Assembly: GCA_020638335.1 (NCBI GenBank)
Contig: JACKIT010000007.1
Location: 1-64,000 of the forward strand
DNA length: 64,000 nucleotides
Origin: Rhodospirillales bacterium
GTDB lineage: Bacteria; Pseudomonadota; Alphaproteobacteria; Micavibrionales; Micavibrionaceae
Reading direction: 5' to 3'
Below, piece by piece: positions 33,597-42,327 of this stretch. Position 1 is the first letter of the stretch; every line of letters starts with the position of its first letter. The translations under genes and the position numbers were made by a program. Below the pieces are notes generated by a model that saw nothing but the letters and a program-made list of their open reading frames with translations, was not told the origin of the DNA and searched no databases.

Positions 33597-34457
33597 ATGG
33601 CCAGTAAAGCTTTTATTCGATCCATAAAATCAATGAGTAAAAAAGCTCTTAGTGAGAAACCGCTTTCCCAGCGCTTTTCTGATATTGCGACGCTTGTTAG
33701 AGGTGTAAAGTGCCATATTCCAGAGCTTTCAGAAGATTCCGGCTTTGCCGTTGATCCATGGGACAAACATAGAAATATACGCCCCCATATAGAAGCGATG
33801 CTGCACATATCGAATACTATTCGCCATTCTCAGACGTATATGGATTTTTTAGAAAATAGCCGTGACCTTACTTTACGCTCCATTCAAGATGACCGTGACC
33901 TTCTCGAAAACATAGAGCATTATCCGGTTTCTTGTGAAAATGATCGAAAAGCGGTTATTCAAGCTGTGAATTTATATCAGGCTGCTGCGTCCTGCGAAGC
34001 AAGCGGTTTTTTTGATTTTGAAGATACAAATATCGTGTTTTTTGAAGAAGCGAAGCGCCACTATAAACAATCCAATGCGATTCGCCTCTTAAATGGCTCC
34101 TCTGTTTGTAATCTGAAAACCGGATCGAGAAAAATTAAGATTAATACGCATGAAGATGCCGGCTTTCATAACCCTTTAAAGGCTTTGAGCCTCGTTTTTC
34201 ACGAAGGCGTCCATGACCAGGCCTTTCAACTGGCTTTTGCCTGTCACACAAAGAAAGGCAATTTGGGGAGTTTGGCCGAAGATGCCAAGCTTTATGCAAC
34301 GTTTAAGGAACAGGCCGCGACCATTCCTTCCGGTATACGCTTGGCTTATCTTGGACAATTTCACGAAATTGCAGCTCATGACCAGCAGGATAAATTTACG
34401 CGCGATCTTAATACTCTTTTAAAATCAGCGGATAACGGCTTTACTTTGTCACAGTAG
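33597..34457 (+). CDS. Unknown protein with HExxHD motif, putative metallopeptidase
   Basis: 286 aa, soluble. The stretch SLVFHEGVHDQAFQLAF near residue 200 has the HExxH zinc motif with following Asp, and an Asn-Thr-His strand (KIKINTHEDAG) before it as in minimal metallopeptidases. A later EIAAHDQQ could add a ligand. The N-terminal 60 residues are basic. It resembles DUF6782-type putative metallopeptidases in motif only. It ends 2 bases before the convergent 34460 gene. Confidence 0.6.
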   Translation: MASKAFIRSIKSMSKKALSEKPLSQRFSDIATLVRGVKCHIPELSEDSGFAVDPWDKHRNIRPHIEAMLHISNTIRHSQTYMDFLENSRDLTLRSIQDDRDLLENIEHYPVSCENDRKAVIQAVNLYQAAASCEASGFFDFEDTNIVFFEEAKRHYKQSNAIRLLNGSSVCNLKTGSRKIKINTHEDAGFHNPLKALSLVFHEGVHDQAFQLAFACHTKKGNLGSLAEDAKLYATFKEQAATIPSGIRLAYLGQFHEIAAHDQQDKFTRDLNTLLKSADNGFTLSQ

Positions 34458-34459
34458 TA

Positions 34460-35227
34460 TCAATAAACCATTCTAAGGAACGGGGTGTAGCCTTGAATTT
34501 GCTCAAGGGCATCGTTGCGCGCCTTAAGGTGGATGGCATATTGCTGTAGCTGCATGAAATTTTTGAATGTCATGTCCGGATCTTTGAACTCATATGAATC
34601 CACACCAATATCATCAAGATATTCGAGAAGTTTGCGGTTATTGCCCAGCCAGCTATTCGCTTCGACAAAGAAGGCCTGCGCCACACCGCGATGATATTTA
34701 AAAGAGCTACGAACGGAAGGGGAAGCATTCGTCTTTTCGATTTCAGTCTCAATGACACTGGCTTCTTTATCAATCTCTTTATGCCAATATCTGAGGATGA
34801 TTTCCGCTGTTTTAATATTTTTGAGCTGTCCTTGAATGTTTTGAGACGAATTGAGTACGGCCTGTCCGCCGATATGGGCCATATAGCGCCGAATTTCATA
34901 GCCATAGAGGTCATATTCGGGAGGAATATCCACATAGATGCCGTGAATAAGGCGCTCAATACGCTCGCGCAACGTGCTTGGCGGTTCCTGCTTGATGAAG
35001 CGGACCTTATCAAAAACCGGTTCAAGGGGTTGTTTATAAGGGAATTTGAGCTGCTGGGGCATTCCCGGAACCCGCGGAGCCCTCATGGCTTCTTCGAGCG
35101 TTTGCGGCGTTGCCTTCTGGAATGACCTGTAAGCCGGTGCGTTCTGGGCAAAGCCCTGTGACAAGGGCGTTATTACACCTAATATCAATAAACCCGCCGC
35201 TATATATGCATAGAGTAAACGTTTCAT
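34460..35227 (-). CDS. Secreted protein, unknown
   Basis: 255 aa with a signal peptide (LYAYIAAGLLILGVITPL-QGFAQ, cut after AQA/QN region). The mature part is helical, with Pro-rich entry (RAPRVPGMPQQLKFPYKQPL) and several aromatic residues; no known domain. The start at 35227 (MKRLL) gives the best signal peptide; the in-frame upstream ATG at 35251 is less suitable. Two hairpins lie upstream at 35278. Confidence 0.7.
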   Translation of the reverse strand: MKRLLYAYIAAGLLILGVITPLSQGFAQNAPAYRSFQKATPQTLEEAMRAPRVPGMPQQLKFPYKQPLEPVFDKVRFIKQEPPSTLRERIERLIHGIYVDIPPEYDLYGYEIRRYMAHIGGQAVLNSSQNIQGQLKNIKTAEIILRYWHKEIDKEASVIETEIEKTNASPSVRSSFKYHRGVAQAFFVEANSWLGNNRKLLEYLDDIGVDSYEFKDPDMTFKNFMQLQQYAIHLKARNDALEQIQGYTPFLRMVY

Positions 35228-35277
35228 AACTCCATTCTCAACTTTTCCCAACGCATTGAAAATAAAAGAAAAGTGAA

Positions 35278-35348
35278 ACCCCGTTTTTTAAACGGGGTCC
35301 ATTCGAGTGAATTTCGGCATCCCATAGACCCCGCATCAAATGCGGGGT
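35278..35348. repeat. Two tandem perfect hairpins
   Basis: ACCCCGTTT-TTT-AAACGGGGT (35278-35298) and ACCCCGCAT-CAA-ATGCGGGGT (35328-35348): two 9-bp perfect stems 29 bases apart with related CCCCG/CGGGG cores. They lie between icd and the secreted-protein gene on the - strand and could act as processing or termination elements after icd. Confidence 0.6.
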
Positions 35349-35444
35349 TTCGGTAATTGCAAAGATCTTCCCGTTCTCTTGATTTAAGAATTGCGTTCTC
35401 ACATATTCATTATACAGGTTTTTGACGAAGGCGGCCAACAGCGC

Positions 35445-36887
35445 TTATTCCCCTTGGGCAACCGTGAAGCCGGGTTTGCCGTCGTAATTATGCAGCATGA
35501 CCGATTTTGTGAAGTTGAGATCGGCCTTGTTCATACGATCCATCAGAGCGATGACCTGTGATGTTTTCACGGTTTCGCCGTTGTCGGACATAAAGCGCAA
35601 ACGCCAGTTATCAGCGCAGAATGTTTCGGGTTGCCCGTTCGGCCAGACCTTGGTGCCGCGATTGGAAATCATCTGGAGTTTGAGATTGTCATTCACACAA
35701 GCATTGATGGCGGCGGCGAGATCATCGGCGCTGCCATCCCAGTTGATGCCGATATCGACGCCAACGCGTTCTTTCGAAACTTCGACGGATGGTTTAAGCG
35801 GCGGCAATTTGAGTCCGCCGGCAACATCGGGATAGGATTTGACGGGCAGGACTTCAGGCTCCTGTCCCAGACGCTCAATGACGGCCTTGGTGAAACCTTC
35901 GGTGCCAACCTGTTCCTTTGAGATGCCTTTGCGGTAAATCTCGCCGGTATGAACACCATTTTCGATTGTGCGCAGCCAAGCGTTGTGTATTTTCGCTGCA
36001 ACGCTGCCCTGGCCGATATGGGTGAGCATCATGATGGAGCCGAGAATAAGCCCGGACGGGTTGGCGATGCCCTGGCCGGCAATATCCGGGGCGGAGCCGT
36101 GAACGGCTTCGAACATACCAAAATCGAGGCCGATATTGGATGAGCCGCCCAAACCGACAGAGCCGGTCACTTCCGCCGCAACGTCGGAAATGATATCGCC
36201 GTAAAGGTTGGTGGTAACGATCACATCGAACAGATCCGGACGATTGGCAACTTTGGCCGTGCCGATGTCGATGATCATGTGTTCGTTTTCAATATCCGGA
36301 TATTCGGCGGCGATTTCATCAAAGACCTGATGAAACAGACCGTCCGAGATCTTCATGATATTGTCTTTGGACATGCAGGTGACTTTTTTGCGGTTGTTTG
36401 CGCGCGCATATTCAAAAGCATAGCGCATAATGCGCTCGGTTCCGGGGCGGGAAATCACCTTGAGCGAAGCCATAACATCGCGCGACTGGCGGTATTCGAT
36501 GCCACCGTAAAGATCTTCTTCGTTTTCCCGGATAATCACCAGATCCATTTTCGGGTGGTTGGTGCGGACAAACGGATGGTAGGATACGCACGGGCGAACA
36601 TTGGCGAACAGGCCGAGCGATTTGCGGACCGTCACATTGAGGGATTTGAACCCGCCCCCTTGCGGCGTGGTGATGGGAGCCTTGAGAAAAACACGCGTGC
36701 GGCGCAAGGAGTCCCACGCGCTGTCTTCGATCCCGTTTTTAATGCCGCGTTTATAGACCGCTTCACCAATTTCAATTTCTTCAATATCGAGCTGCGCGCC
36801 TGCGGCCTCAAGGATTTGCAGAGTCGCGTCCATAATCTCCGGGCCGATGCCGTCGCCGCGCGCCACTGTAATTGGTGTTTTGGTCAT
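35445..36887 (-). CDS. icd: Isocitrate dehydrogenase (NADP-type, long form)
   Basis: 480 aa. The N-terminal 340 residues are a beta-decarboxylating dehydrogenase: VARGDGIGPEIMD, IRENEEDLYGGIEYRQSRDV, TTNLYGDIISDVAAEVTGSV, EAVHGSAPDIAGQGIANPSG. The extra 125 residues (VGVDIGINWDGSADDLAAAI to the end) match the C-terminal domain of Thermus-type isocitrate dehydrogenases, which sets this group apart from 3-isopropylmalate dehydrogenase. Cofactor choice is inferred. It is preceded by an AT-rich 230-base gap shared with the divergent CBS gene. Confidence 0.9.
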   Translation of the reverse strand: MTKTPITVARGDGIGPEIMDATLQILEAAGAQLDIEEIEIGEAVYKRGIKNGIEDSAWDSLRRTRVFLKAPITTPQGGGFKSLNVTVRKSLGLFANVRPCVSYHPFVRTNHPKMDLVIIRENEEDLYGGIEYRQSRDVMASLKVISRPGTERIMRYAFEYARANNRKKVTCMSKDNIMKISDGLFHQVFDEIAAEYPDIENEHMIIDIGTAKVANRPDLFDVIVTTNLYGDIISDVAAEVTGSVGLGGSSNIGLDFGMFEAVHGSAPDIAGQGIANPSGLILGSIMMLTHIGQGSVAAKIHNAWLRTIENGVHTGEIYRKGISKEQVGTEGFTKAVIERLGQEPEVLPVKSYPDVAGGLKLPPLKPSVEVSKERVGVDIGINWDGSADDLAAAINACVNDNLKLQMISNRGTKVWPNGQPETFCADNWRLRFMSDNGETVKTSQVIALMDRMNKADLNFTKSVMLHNYDGKPGFTVAQGE

Positions 36888-37120
36888 GATGATAATGCTC
36901 CCCTAAAAAATGAACTTGCGAAAGAATCGTAGCAGCTTACAAGCATAAGTCTAGGCGTTTTTATTATCTAGCATACCGGCGTGAGGTTCAGATTTGGCAC
37001 CACAGCATCAAAAAATATTTTTTCTATAATTTTCTATTGCATTGCCACAAAAAGAGGAGCATGGTCCGGCTAAATTTTTGTAGCTTTTCTCGAAAAACAT
37101 TTAAAAGAAGGGAAAAAAAC

Positions 37121-37633
37121 ATGCCATGTAATGATGCCATGATTACTGATGTGATAACGGCACGCCCCGGTCAAACAGTGGCCGAGGTCCTTGAACTGTT
37201 TAGCAAACACAATATCCGCAGCCTGCCTATCGTTGATGAAAAAAACAGCGTAGTTGGACTGTTTAGCTTTTCACACTTGCTGTACAGCCTGCTGCCGGTT
37301 CCGGCGACAATGGGCGACCATATGGTGCGCCTCAAGCATATGGATATCAGCCTTGACCACCTGCTGGGCGCTTCGCCCTGGGTTGCCAAGCGGCTCAACA
37401 TTATTTTGCCGAAGACCATGGAAGAAGTGATGCTGAAGCACCCTGTCTGCGTACGGGCCGACTCTCCGCTGCGTGAAGGGATTCGCCTGATGGTCAAATA
37501 TGACAGCCCCCTGCCTGTTGTCGATCATGACAATACACGCAAGCTGGTCGGTCTGATTTCTTCACAGTCGGTCCTCAAGGCGCTGATGAAAATCGCCAGC
37601 CATCTGGAGCAAGGTAAAGAGGTTCACGAATAA
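37121..37633 (+). CDS. CBS-pair domain protein
   Basis: 170 aa, two CBS motifs: VITARPGQTVAEVLELFSKH with IRSLPIVDEKNSVVGLFSF, then HPVCVRADSPLREGIRLMVK with SPLPVVD----KLVGLIS. CBS pairs sense adenine nucleotides or ionic strength. The start at 37121 is set by AAGGG; the upstream in-frame ATG at 37037 has no comparable site. The gene lies 67 bases before an antiporter gene, so it may regulate that transporter, an inference from position. Confidence 0.88.
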   Translation: MPCNDAMITDVITARPGQTVAEVLELFSKHNIRSLPIVDEKNSVVGLFSFSHLLYSLLPVPATMGDHMVRLKHMDISLDHLLGASPWVAKRLNIILPKTMEEVMLKHPVCVRADSPLREGIRLMVKYDSPLPVVDHDNTRKLVGLISSQSVLKALMKIASHLEQGKEVHE

Positions 37634-37700
37634 GGCGATCGATTTTTGTCTTTTTGTTTTTTAAAAAAATTTAATCAATGAAATAAGAAAGTATTTTGAA

Positions 37701-39119
37701 ATGGAAGAAGCATTGGTTTTTGATACACCGATGATGGTTTCAGCCGTTATTCTGGTTGTTACATTTGCTGGAATTTTTACCGAAGGGATGCACCATATTC
37801 ACCGTACCAAGATTGCCATGCTGGGCGCGGCGTCCATGGTGCTTTTCGGCCAGTTTTTCGGGTTTTACAATCCGGAAATGGCCATCGAGGCCATCGATTG
37901 GAACGTGGTGTTCCTGCTCGGCGCGATGATGACCATCGTGGCAATCATGATCCCGACCGGAGGATTTCAGGCGATCGCCTACTGGATCGCGGCGTTCAGT
38001 AAGGGGCGGTTGTTTTTGCTTCTGGTTCTGATGGGAACAGCAGTGACGGTGATTTCGCTGCTGCTGGATAATGTGACCACGGTGGTGATTTTCGGCCCGC
38101 TGATCGTGCTGATCTGTCAGGCACTGAAGGTCAATCCTATTCCCTATCTGCTGGCGGCGGCGCTTTTGTCCGATACGGGCGGCGTGGCAACCCTCGTGGG
38201 GGACCCGCCTAACCTGATGATCGGTTCAGCTGCGGATATCGACTTCAACACCTTCTTTATCCGGATGGGCGGAATCGTATTCGCCGCGTGGATTGTGACT
38301 CTGCTTGGCCTAAAGTTTCTTTTCCGCAAAAATCTTTCGGTAACGCCCGACAAACCGGTTTTCGATTCCGCCGATATGATTACGGACAAGAAAACATGGA
38401 TTGCCTCGCTGGCCGTTCTGGGCATCATGGTCGTGCTGTTTATTGCCCACGGCGCGCTGCACTGGGAAGCCTGGGTTGTGGCCTGTCTCGGTCTGACGGT
38501 GTTGCTGGCCCTGACATATAAGGTCAACCCGGACAAATACCTGACTGAAGTCGAGCTTTCACTGCTGATGTTCTTCGTTTCCCTGTTCGTCGTGATCGGC
38601 GGGGTGGAAGGCTCGCACTTCCTGGAGTGGATCGGCCAGTTCATCACGCCGCTGGTTCAGCATGACATGCTGACGGCCTGCCTGATCCTGATGTGGATGG
38701 CCGCCATCCTTTCGGCGATGATCGACAACATCCCGTTCACTGCGGCGATGATCCCGATCATCATCGGCATGGACGCGCAAGGCATTCCAGTAACACCGCT
38801 TTGGTGGGCTTTGGCGATCGGCGTGGGCATGGGCGGCAACGGTACGCATCTGGGCTCTACGGCCAACGTGTTCATCGTGACCCTGACCGAACGTCTGGCG
38901 CAACAGGAAAATAAGCCCTCGCTTCGTATCACACCGGGCCTCTGGTTCCGTAAAGGCACGCCTGTGATGCTCCTGACGCTTGTTGTGTGTTCGATTGCGA
39001 TGTGGGCCTTTTTCCCCTTCTTCGCGCATCCTCTGCCAACAGCGGAGATGCATGCAGAGAAGATGCATCAAGCAGCGCTGCATCACGCTGAAGAAGGGGC
39101 GGGAGCGCACCATATGTAG
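37701..39119 (+). CDS. Ion-transporter superfamily (ArsB/NhaD-type) antiporter
   Basis: 472 aa, about 11 membrane segments. Duplicated signature loops: SLLLDNVTTVVIFGPLIVL with GGVATLVGDPPNLMIG in the first half, and AILSAMIDNIPFTAAMIPII with GMGGNGTHLGSTANV in the second. This is the pattern of the P-protein/ArsB branch, usually Na+/H+ or anion transport. The C-terminus is His-rich (HAEKMHQAALHHAEE), perhaps a pH or metal sensor. It is followed by a terminator at 39153, then nhaD. Confidence 0.85.
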   Translation: MEEALVFDTPMMVSAVILVVTFAGIFTEGMHHIHRTKIAMLGAASMVLFGQFFGFYNPEMAIEAIDWNVVFLLGAMMTIVAIMIPTGGFQAIAYWIAAFSKGRLFLLLVLMGTAVTVISLLLDNVTTVVIFGPLIVLICQALKVNPIPYLLAAALLSDTGGVATLVGDPPNLMIGSAADIDFNTFFIRMGGIVFAAWIVTLLGLKFLFRKNLSVTPDKPVFDSADMITDKKTWIASLAVLGIMVVLFIAHGALHWEAWVVACLGLTVLLALTYKVNPDKYLTEVELSLLMFFVSLFVVIGGVEGSHFLEWIGQFITPLVQHDMLTACLILMWMAAILSAMIDNIPFTAAMIPIIIGMDAQGIPVTPLWWALAIGVGMGGNGTHLGSTANVFIVTLTERLAQQENKPSLRITPGLWFRKGTPVMLLTLVVCSIAMWAFFPFFAHPLPTAEMHAEKMHQAALHHAEEGAGAHHM

Positions 39120-39152
39120 CTCAGGCTACCTGTGAGAATATATTACAAAGCA

Positions 39153-39182
39153 AAGGCCCGGCATTTGTTCGGGCCTTTTTTT
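39153..39182 (+). terminator. Terminator after the ArsB/NhaD-type antiporter gene
   Basis: AAGGCCCG (39153-39160), 9-base loop, CGGGCCTT (39170-39177) and a T-run to 39182. Strong factor-independent terminator separating the two antiporter genes into different units. Confidence 0.9.
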
Positions 39183-39258
39183 ATGATATAAGGGCTCATC
39201 ATACGGTTGTACGCGGCGTCTGCTGAGCAGCTTTAAAAAACACAAGGACCCTTAGAAA

Positions 39259-40734
39259 ATGCTAAAGCGGATCATGCCTTTTTTTCTTTTCTTTCTACCG
39301 ATTATGATTCTAGCCCTTACGCTTGCTCCCCCTCTTTGGGCCAGTCAGGATAGTTCTTCACCTTCGTCTTTATCAGCCGTGACACATCCGGCAGCGCTCC
39401 TTTGTCTGGTTGTTTTCATTTTGTCTTATATTGCGGTATTGATGGAAGAATATACCCATATGCGAAAATCCAAACCCGTGATGCTTGGGGCGGGATTGAT
39501 CTGGGTGATTATCGGGGTGATCGCCCCCTCTTATGGTGTCGATCACGATACCCTTCATAGCGCGATTTTTCACGGGCTGGAGGAATATGCTAGCCTGCTG
39601 CTCTTCCTTCTGGCCGCGATGACCTATATCAGCGCACTGGAAGAGCGCAATGTTTTTGCAGTGCTAAAATGCAAGCTGGTGCAGGCCGGTTTTAATTACC
39701 GACAACTTTTTTGGGCCACAGGCATTATGGCGTTTTTTCTATCCCCCGTTGCAGATAACCTAACCACAGCGCTGGTTTTAGGGGCTGTGGTTATGGCTGT
39801 AGGGAATGGTAATCCGCGTTTTGTAGCATTAGCCTGTATCAATATTGTTTGCGCAGCCAATGCCGGCGGGGCCTTTAGTCCGTTTGGAGACATCACGACA
39901 CTGATGGTCTGGCAGTCCGGGCATCTAGGTTTTTTTGAATTCTTTGATCTGTTTTTGCCCTCCTTTGTGTGTTTTGTGGTTCCCGCATTTATCATGGCAT
40001 TTTTTGTTACCAAAGATTTCCCTGAGGCTTTAACGGAAGACGTACACCTTAAGCACGGTGCACGAGCAATCATAGGGCTGGGAATATTCACGATCTTCAT
40101 GGCTGTTGGTTTTGAACAAACGCTTGGTCTGCCGCCCTTTGTGGGCATGATGTTCGGCCTGTCCTTCCTGATGATCGCCGCCTATGTTATTCGGCATATA
40201 TGGGTTAAAGACGAAGATGACAAGGATTTTGATATTCTGGAGAATGTGGCGGCCGCTGAATGGGACACGCTCCTCTTTTTCTTCGGCGTTATTTTTTCCG
40301 TCGGGGGGCTGACCTTTCTTGGATATATGGAACTGGCCTCGACGACAATGTATGACGGTTTTGGCGCAAGTATAACAAATGTGACACTGGGCATTTCTTC
40401 CGCCGTTATTGATAATATTCCGGTGATGTTTGCCGTGCTGAGCATGAACCCGGATATGGACCATTTCCAATGGCTGCTGATTACCCTGACCACTGGCGTA
40501 GGCGGCAGCCTGCTTTCTATCGGTTCAGCCGCCGGTGTGGCGCTGATGGGTGTGGCGCGCGGGCATTACACCTTTATGAGCCATTTGCGCTGGGCGCCTG
40601 TTATTCTTCTGGGATACGCGGGCGCGATCGGCGTGCATTTCCTTATCAATGCTCACCTGATGGGAGTCTCAATCCATGATGAGCCGCTTGAAACAAGTGT
40701 GAGTATAGAAATGCCGACAACGCCAGCGCATTAG
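39259..40734 (+). CDS. nhaD: Na+/H+ antiporter NhaD
   Basis: 491 aa. It follows NhaD closely: an N-terminal hydrophobic signal-like segment, EEYTHMRKSKPVMLGAGLIW, FFLSPVADNLTTALVLGAVV, AANAGGAFSPFGDITTLMVW, VDNIPVMFAVLSM-like loop (SSAVIDNIPVMFAVL) and TTGVGGSLLSIGSAAGVALM. It exchanges Na+ or Li+ for protons at alkaline pH or high salt. The stop overlaps the convergent holin stop by 4 bases, so the phage-derived block abuts it directly with no visible attachment site. Confidence 0.92.
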   Translation: MLKRIMPFFLFFLPIMILALTLAPPLWASQDSSSPSSLSAVTHPAALLCLVVFILSYIAVLMEEYTHMRKSKPVMLGAGLIWVIIGVIAPSYGVDHDTLHSAIFHGLEEYASLLLFLLAAMTYISALEERNVFAVLKCKLVQAGFNYRQLFWATGIMAFFLSPVADNLTTALVLGAVVMAVGNGNPRFVALACINIVCAANAGGAFSPFGDITTLMVWQSGHLGFFEFFDLFLPSFVCFVVPAFIMAFFVTKDFPEALTEDVHLKHGARAIIGLGIFTIFMAVGFEQTLGLPPFVGMMFGLSFLMIAAYVIRHIWVKDEDDKDFDILENVAAAEWDTLLFFFGVIFSVGGLTFLGYMELASTTMYDGFGASITNVTLGISSAVIDNIPVMFAVLSMNPDMDHFQWLLITLTTGVGGSLLSIGSAAGVALMGVARGHYTFMSHLRWAPVILLGYAGAIGVHFLINAHLMGVSIHDEPLETSVSIEMPTTPAH

Positions 40735-41252
40735 TGCTGGCTATTCCAGAATATGGTTTCCGGCGGGATGAGTTTTTTATCCTCACTGCGTTTGTAGACG
40801 TAAATACCCAACACGGAAAGACCGACGGCCCAGATAGCGCTGAGTGACGACATAGATGACATTATGTATCCGGCACGTTGCGTATCGAATATTATAACAT
40901 AGGCTATCCCCAGCATTTGCGCGGCCCAGGTGATAGCCATCAGGTAGCCAAAGGTTGGGCGCATACGGCGAACATATTTGTCAGAGGAAGCGATTTCGGC
41001 CCGAAGCGATTCATTAATTTGTTTAGAAGCTTCGCGGTATTCCTCTGATTTCATTAAAGAAATCGCTTCTATATGCCGATTTGATTCCGCTATGGCTTCT
41101 GGCGAAATATCTCCTGCTTTCAAGGCTTTATCAACATCCTCTAAAGCTTTTGCTGCACCTTTTGTAACGGGCGTGTCGATCTGCTTTAAAGCCTGTGATA
41201 CAAAGGTGATGAGCAGCGGCAGGCCGATACGGGCGAGTATAGTTTCTAGCAT
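40731..41252 (-). CDS. Holin of the 3TM gene-transfer-agent type
   Basis: 173 aa. An N-terminal hydrophobic helix (TILARIGLPLLITFVSQAL) is followed by a long charged central helix and two C-terminal membrane segments (FGYLMAITWAAQMLGIAYVI and SLSAIWAVGLSVLGIYVY). RRMRPTF before them is typical of the 3TM holin family that releases gene transfer agents. The start at 41252 has GGAAGAAG upstream. Together with the lysin it forms the lysis module, last in the transcription order. Confidence 0.85.
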   Translation of the reverse strand: MLETILARIGLPLLITFVSQALKQIDTPVTKGAAKALEDVDKALKAGDISPEAIAESNRHIEAISLMKSEEYREASKQINESLRAEIASSDKYVRRMRPTFGYLMAITWAAQMLGIAYVIIFDTQRAGYIMSSMSSLSAIWAVGLSVLGIYVYKRSEDKKLIPPETIFWNSQH

Positions 41253-41300
41253 AACTTCTTCCTTAATATTTTTTAAAACTACAGTGCGTACAGGGGAATA

Positions 41301-41378
41301 CACAGGGGCGTCTTTTTATCGTCAAACGCTCCTGTGCTTCTTCTGTGTTCTTCTGTGTTCTTCTGTGTTCTTCTGTGG
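41301..41378 (-). repeat. Hairpin element downstream of the lysin gene plus 10-bp tandem repeat
   Basis: 41301-41352 read on the - strand starts GAACACAGAAGAAGCACAGG and ends CGCCCCTGTG; it matches 41914-41962 on the + strand, so the two copies form inverted repeats around the lysin gene. It can fold by CACAGGGGCGT / ACGCTCCTGTG. 41341-41378 is TTCTGTGTTC repeated 3.8 times. Confidence 0.7.
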
Positions 41379-41387
41379 TTTTTATTT

Positions 41388-41879
41388 TTAAGTTTTGATT
41401 AATTTGTAAAATATATGCCGCCCGATTACGGCCGAGGGTTCCTGTCCCCGCGCCCAGTAGGGCGAGGCATAATCGGTGTGGTAATGCGTTGCGCCACCGG
41501 TATGATCCGGCAGTGCGCCAATAACTGCGCGGCGGGCAATGCGCAGGGCAGTCGCAAAATACAGGTTTTTATTATCGACGGCCTGTAATTTCTGAAAATT
41601 CGGGTCGGAGCGATTCCAGCATGAGAATTGATACGGTTTTTGACAGACCTGAATGATATTGCTGCCCCACCAATATTTGCCGCCGTGGCCTTGCGCGACT
41701 TTCACACGGTTGAGCACGACACTGGCGACGGCTTCCATGCCAATATGTCCTTCGCTGCGGGCTTCACCCCAGAGGGTGCGGGCCAGAACATCAATTTCAA
41801 GGGCTTGGTAAAATTCTTCGGCGTCGGCACGCGGACGCACGTCCAAACCGCCAATCGCGGTTAAGGTTGGTTTTTTCAT
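41388..41879 (-). CDS. SleB/CwlJ-type cell wall hydrolase (endolysin)
   Basis: 163 aa. The Hydrolase_2 core is complete: DVLARTLWGEARSEGHIGME with catalytic Glu, VASVVLNRVK, YQFSCW, ALRIARRAVIGALPDHTGGATHYH, then HIFYKL. Such enzymes cleave the glycan strands of peptidoglycan. No signal peptide, so export would need the holin. The start at 41879 follows GGAAGAAACT. It is flanked by inverted copies of a 50-base element. Confidence 0.88.
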   Translation of the reverse strand: MKKPTLTAIGGLDVRPRADAEEFYQALEIDVLARTLWGEARSEGHIGMEAVASVVLNRVKVAQGHGGKYWWGSNIIQVCQKPYQFSCWNRSDPNFQKLQAVDNKNLYFATALRIARRAVIGALPDHTGGATHYHTDYASPYWARGQEPSAVIGRHIFYKLIKT

Positions 41880-41913
41880 GAGTTTCTTCCTTTGCAAAAA
41901 TAAAAACACAGTG

Positions 41914-41962
41914 AGCACAGAAGAAGCACAGGCGCTTTTCGTACGAAAAAATGCTCCTGTGT
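41914..41962 (+). repeat. Second copy of the 50-base element, inverted relative to 41301
   Basis: It begins GAGCACAGAAGAAGCACAGG and ends GCTCCTGTG; the first 20 bases differ from the other copy at one position. It contains the palindrome TTTTCGTACGAAAA at its centre and can form a long hairpin with arms AGCACAGGCGC / AATGCTCCTGTG. Confidence 0.65.
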
Positions 41963-41994
41963 TTTCACTGTGAGTCTCTGTGATTTAAAATGAA

Positions 41995-42315
41995 TTATTC
42001 AGATTTAGCCTTCAGCGCTTCGGCTTTGAGAGCGGTGGCATCGAGCTTGGATTCGATGCGTAGCAAATGCTCGACCAGCCGGGATTCCAGCGCATGCATG
42101 GATCTTTGCGATGCATATGTCTTTGCGACTTCAAGCTTGAACGCGCCGAGCGCATCGCGGAGCTGATCCGAACGATGTTCCAGCGTATGTTCCAGGTTAT
42201 TGACGGCCCTTTCAGCCTCGCGGCGCGTCCGCCAAGAGAAAGCCAAAAGGCCGGCCATGGCCGGCAAATCAACAACCGTGATCCACCAGACCAGATCTTG
42301 TGAGAATAAGCTCAT
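41995..42315 (-). CDS. Small membrane-anchored coiled-coil phage protein
   Basis: 106 aa: one N-terminal membrane segment (LVWWITVVDLPAMAGLLAFS) followed by a long heptad-like helix (AVNNLEHTLEHRSDQLRDAL to the end). Position between terminase and lysin fits a lysis accessory or spanin-like role, but no lipoprotein partner is visible. Family unknown. Confidence 0.7.
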   Translation of the reverse strand: MSLFSQDLVWWITVVDLPAMAGLLAFSWRTRREAERAVNNLEHTLEHRSDQLRDALGAFKLEVAKTYASQRSMHALESRLVEHLLRIESKLDATALKAEALKAKSE

Positions 42316-42327
42316 GTAACATGTCCT

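Noticed and set aside
41341..41378. 10-bp tandem TTCTGTGTTC repeat considered as the start of a CRISPR array
   Set aside because: Units are contiguous without spacers and too short; simple tandem repeat.
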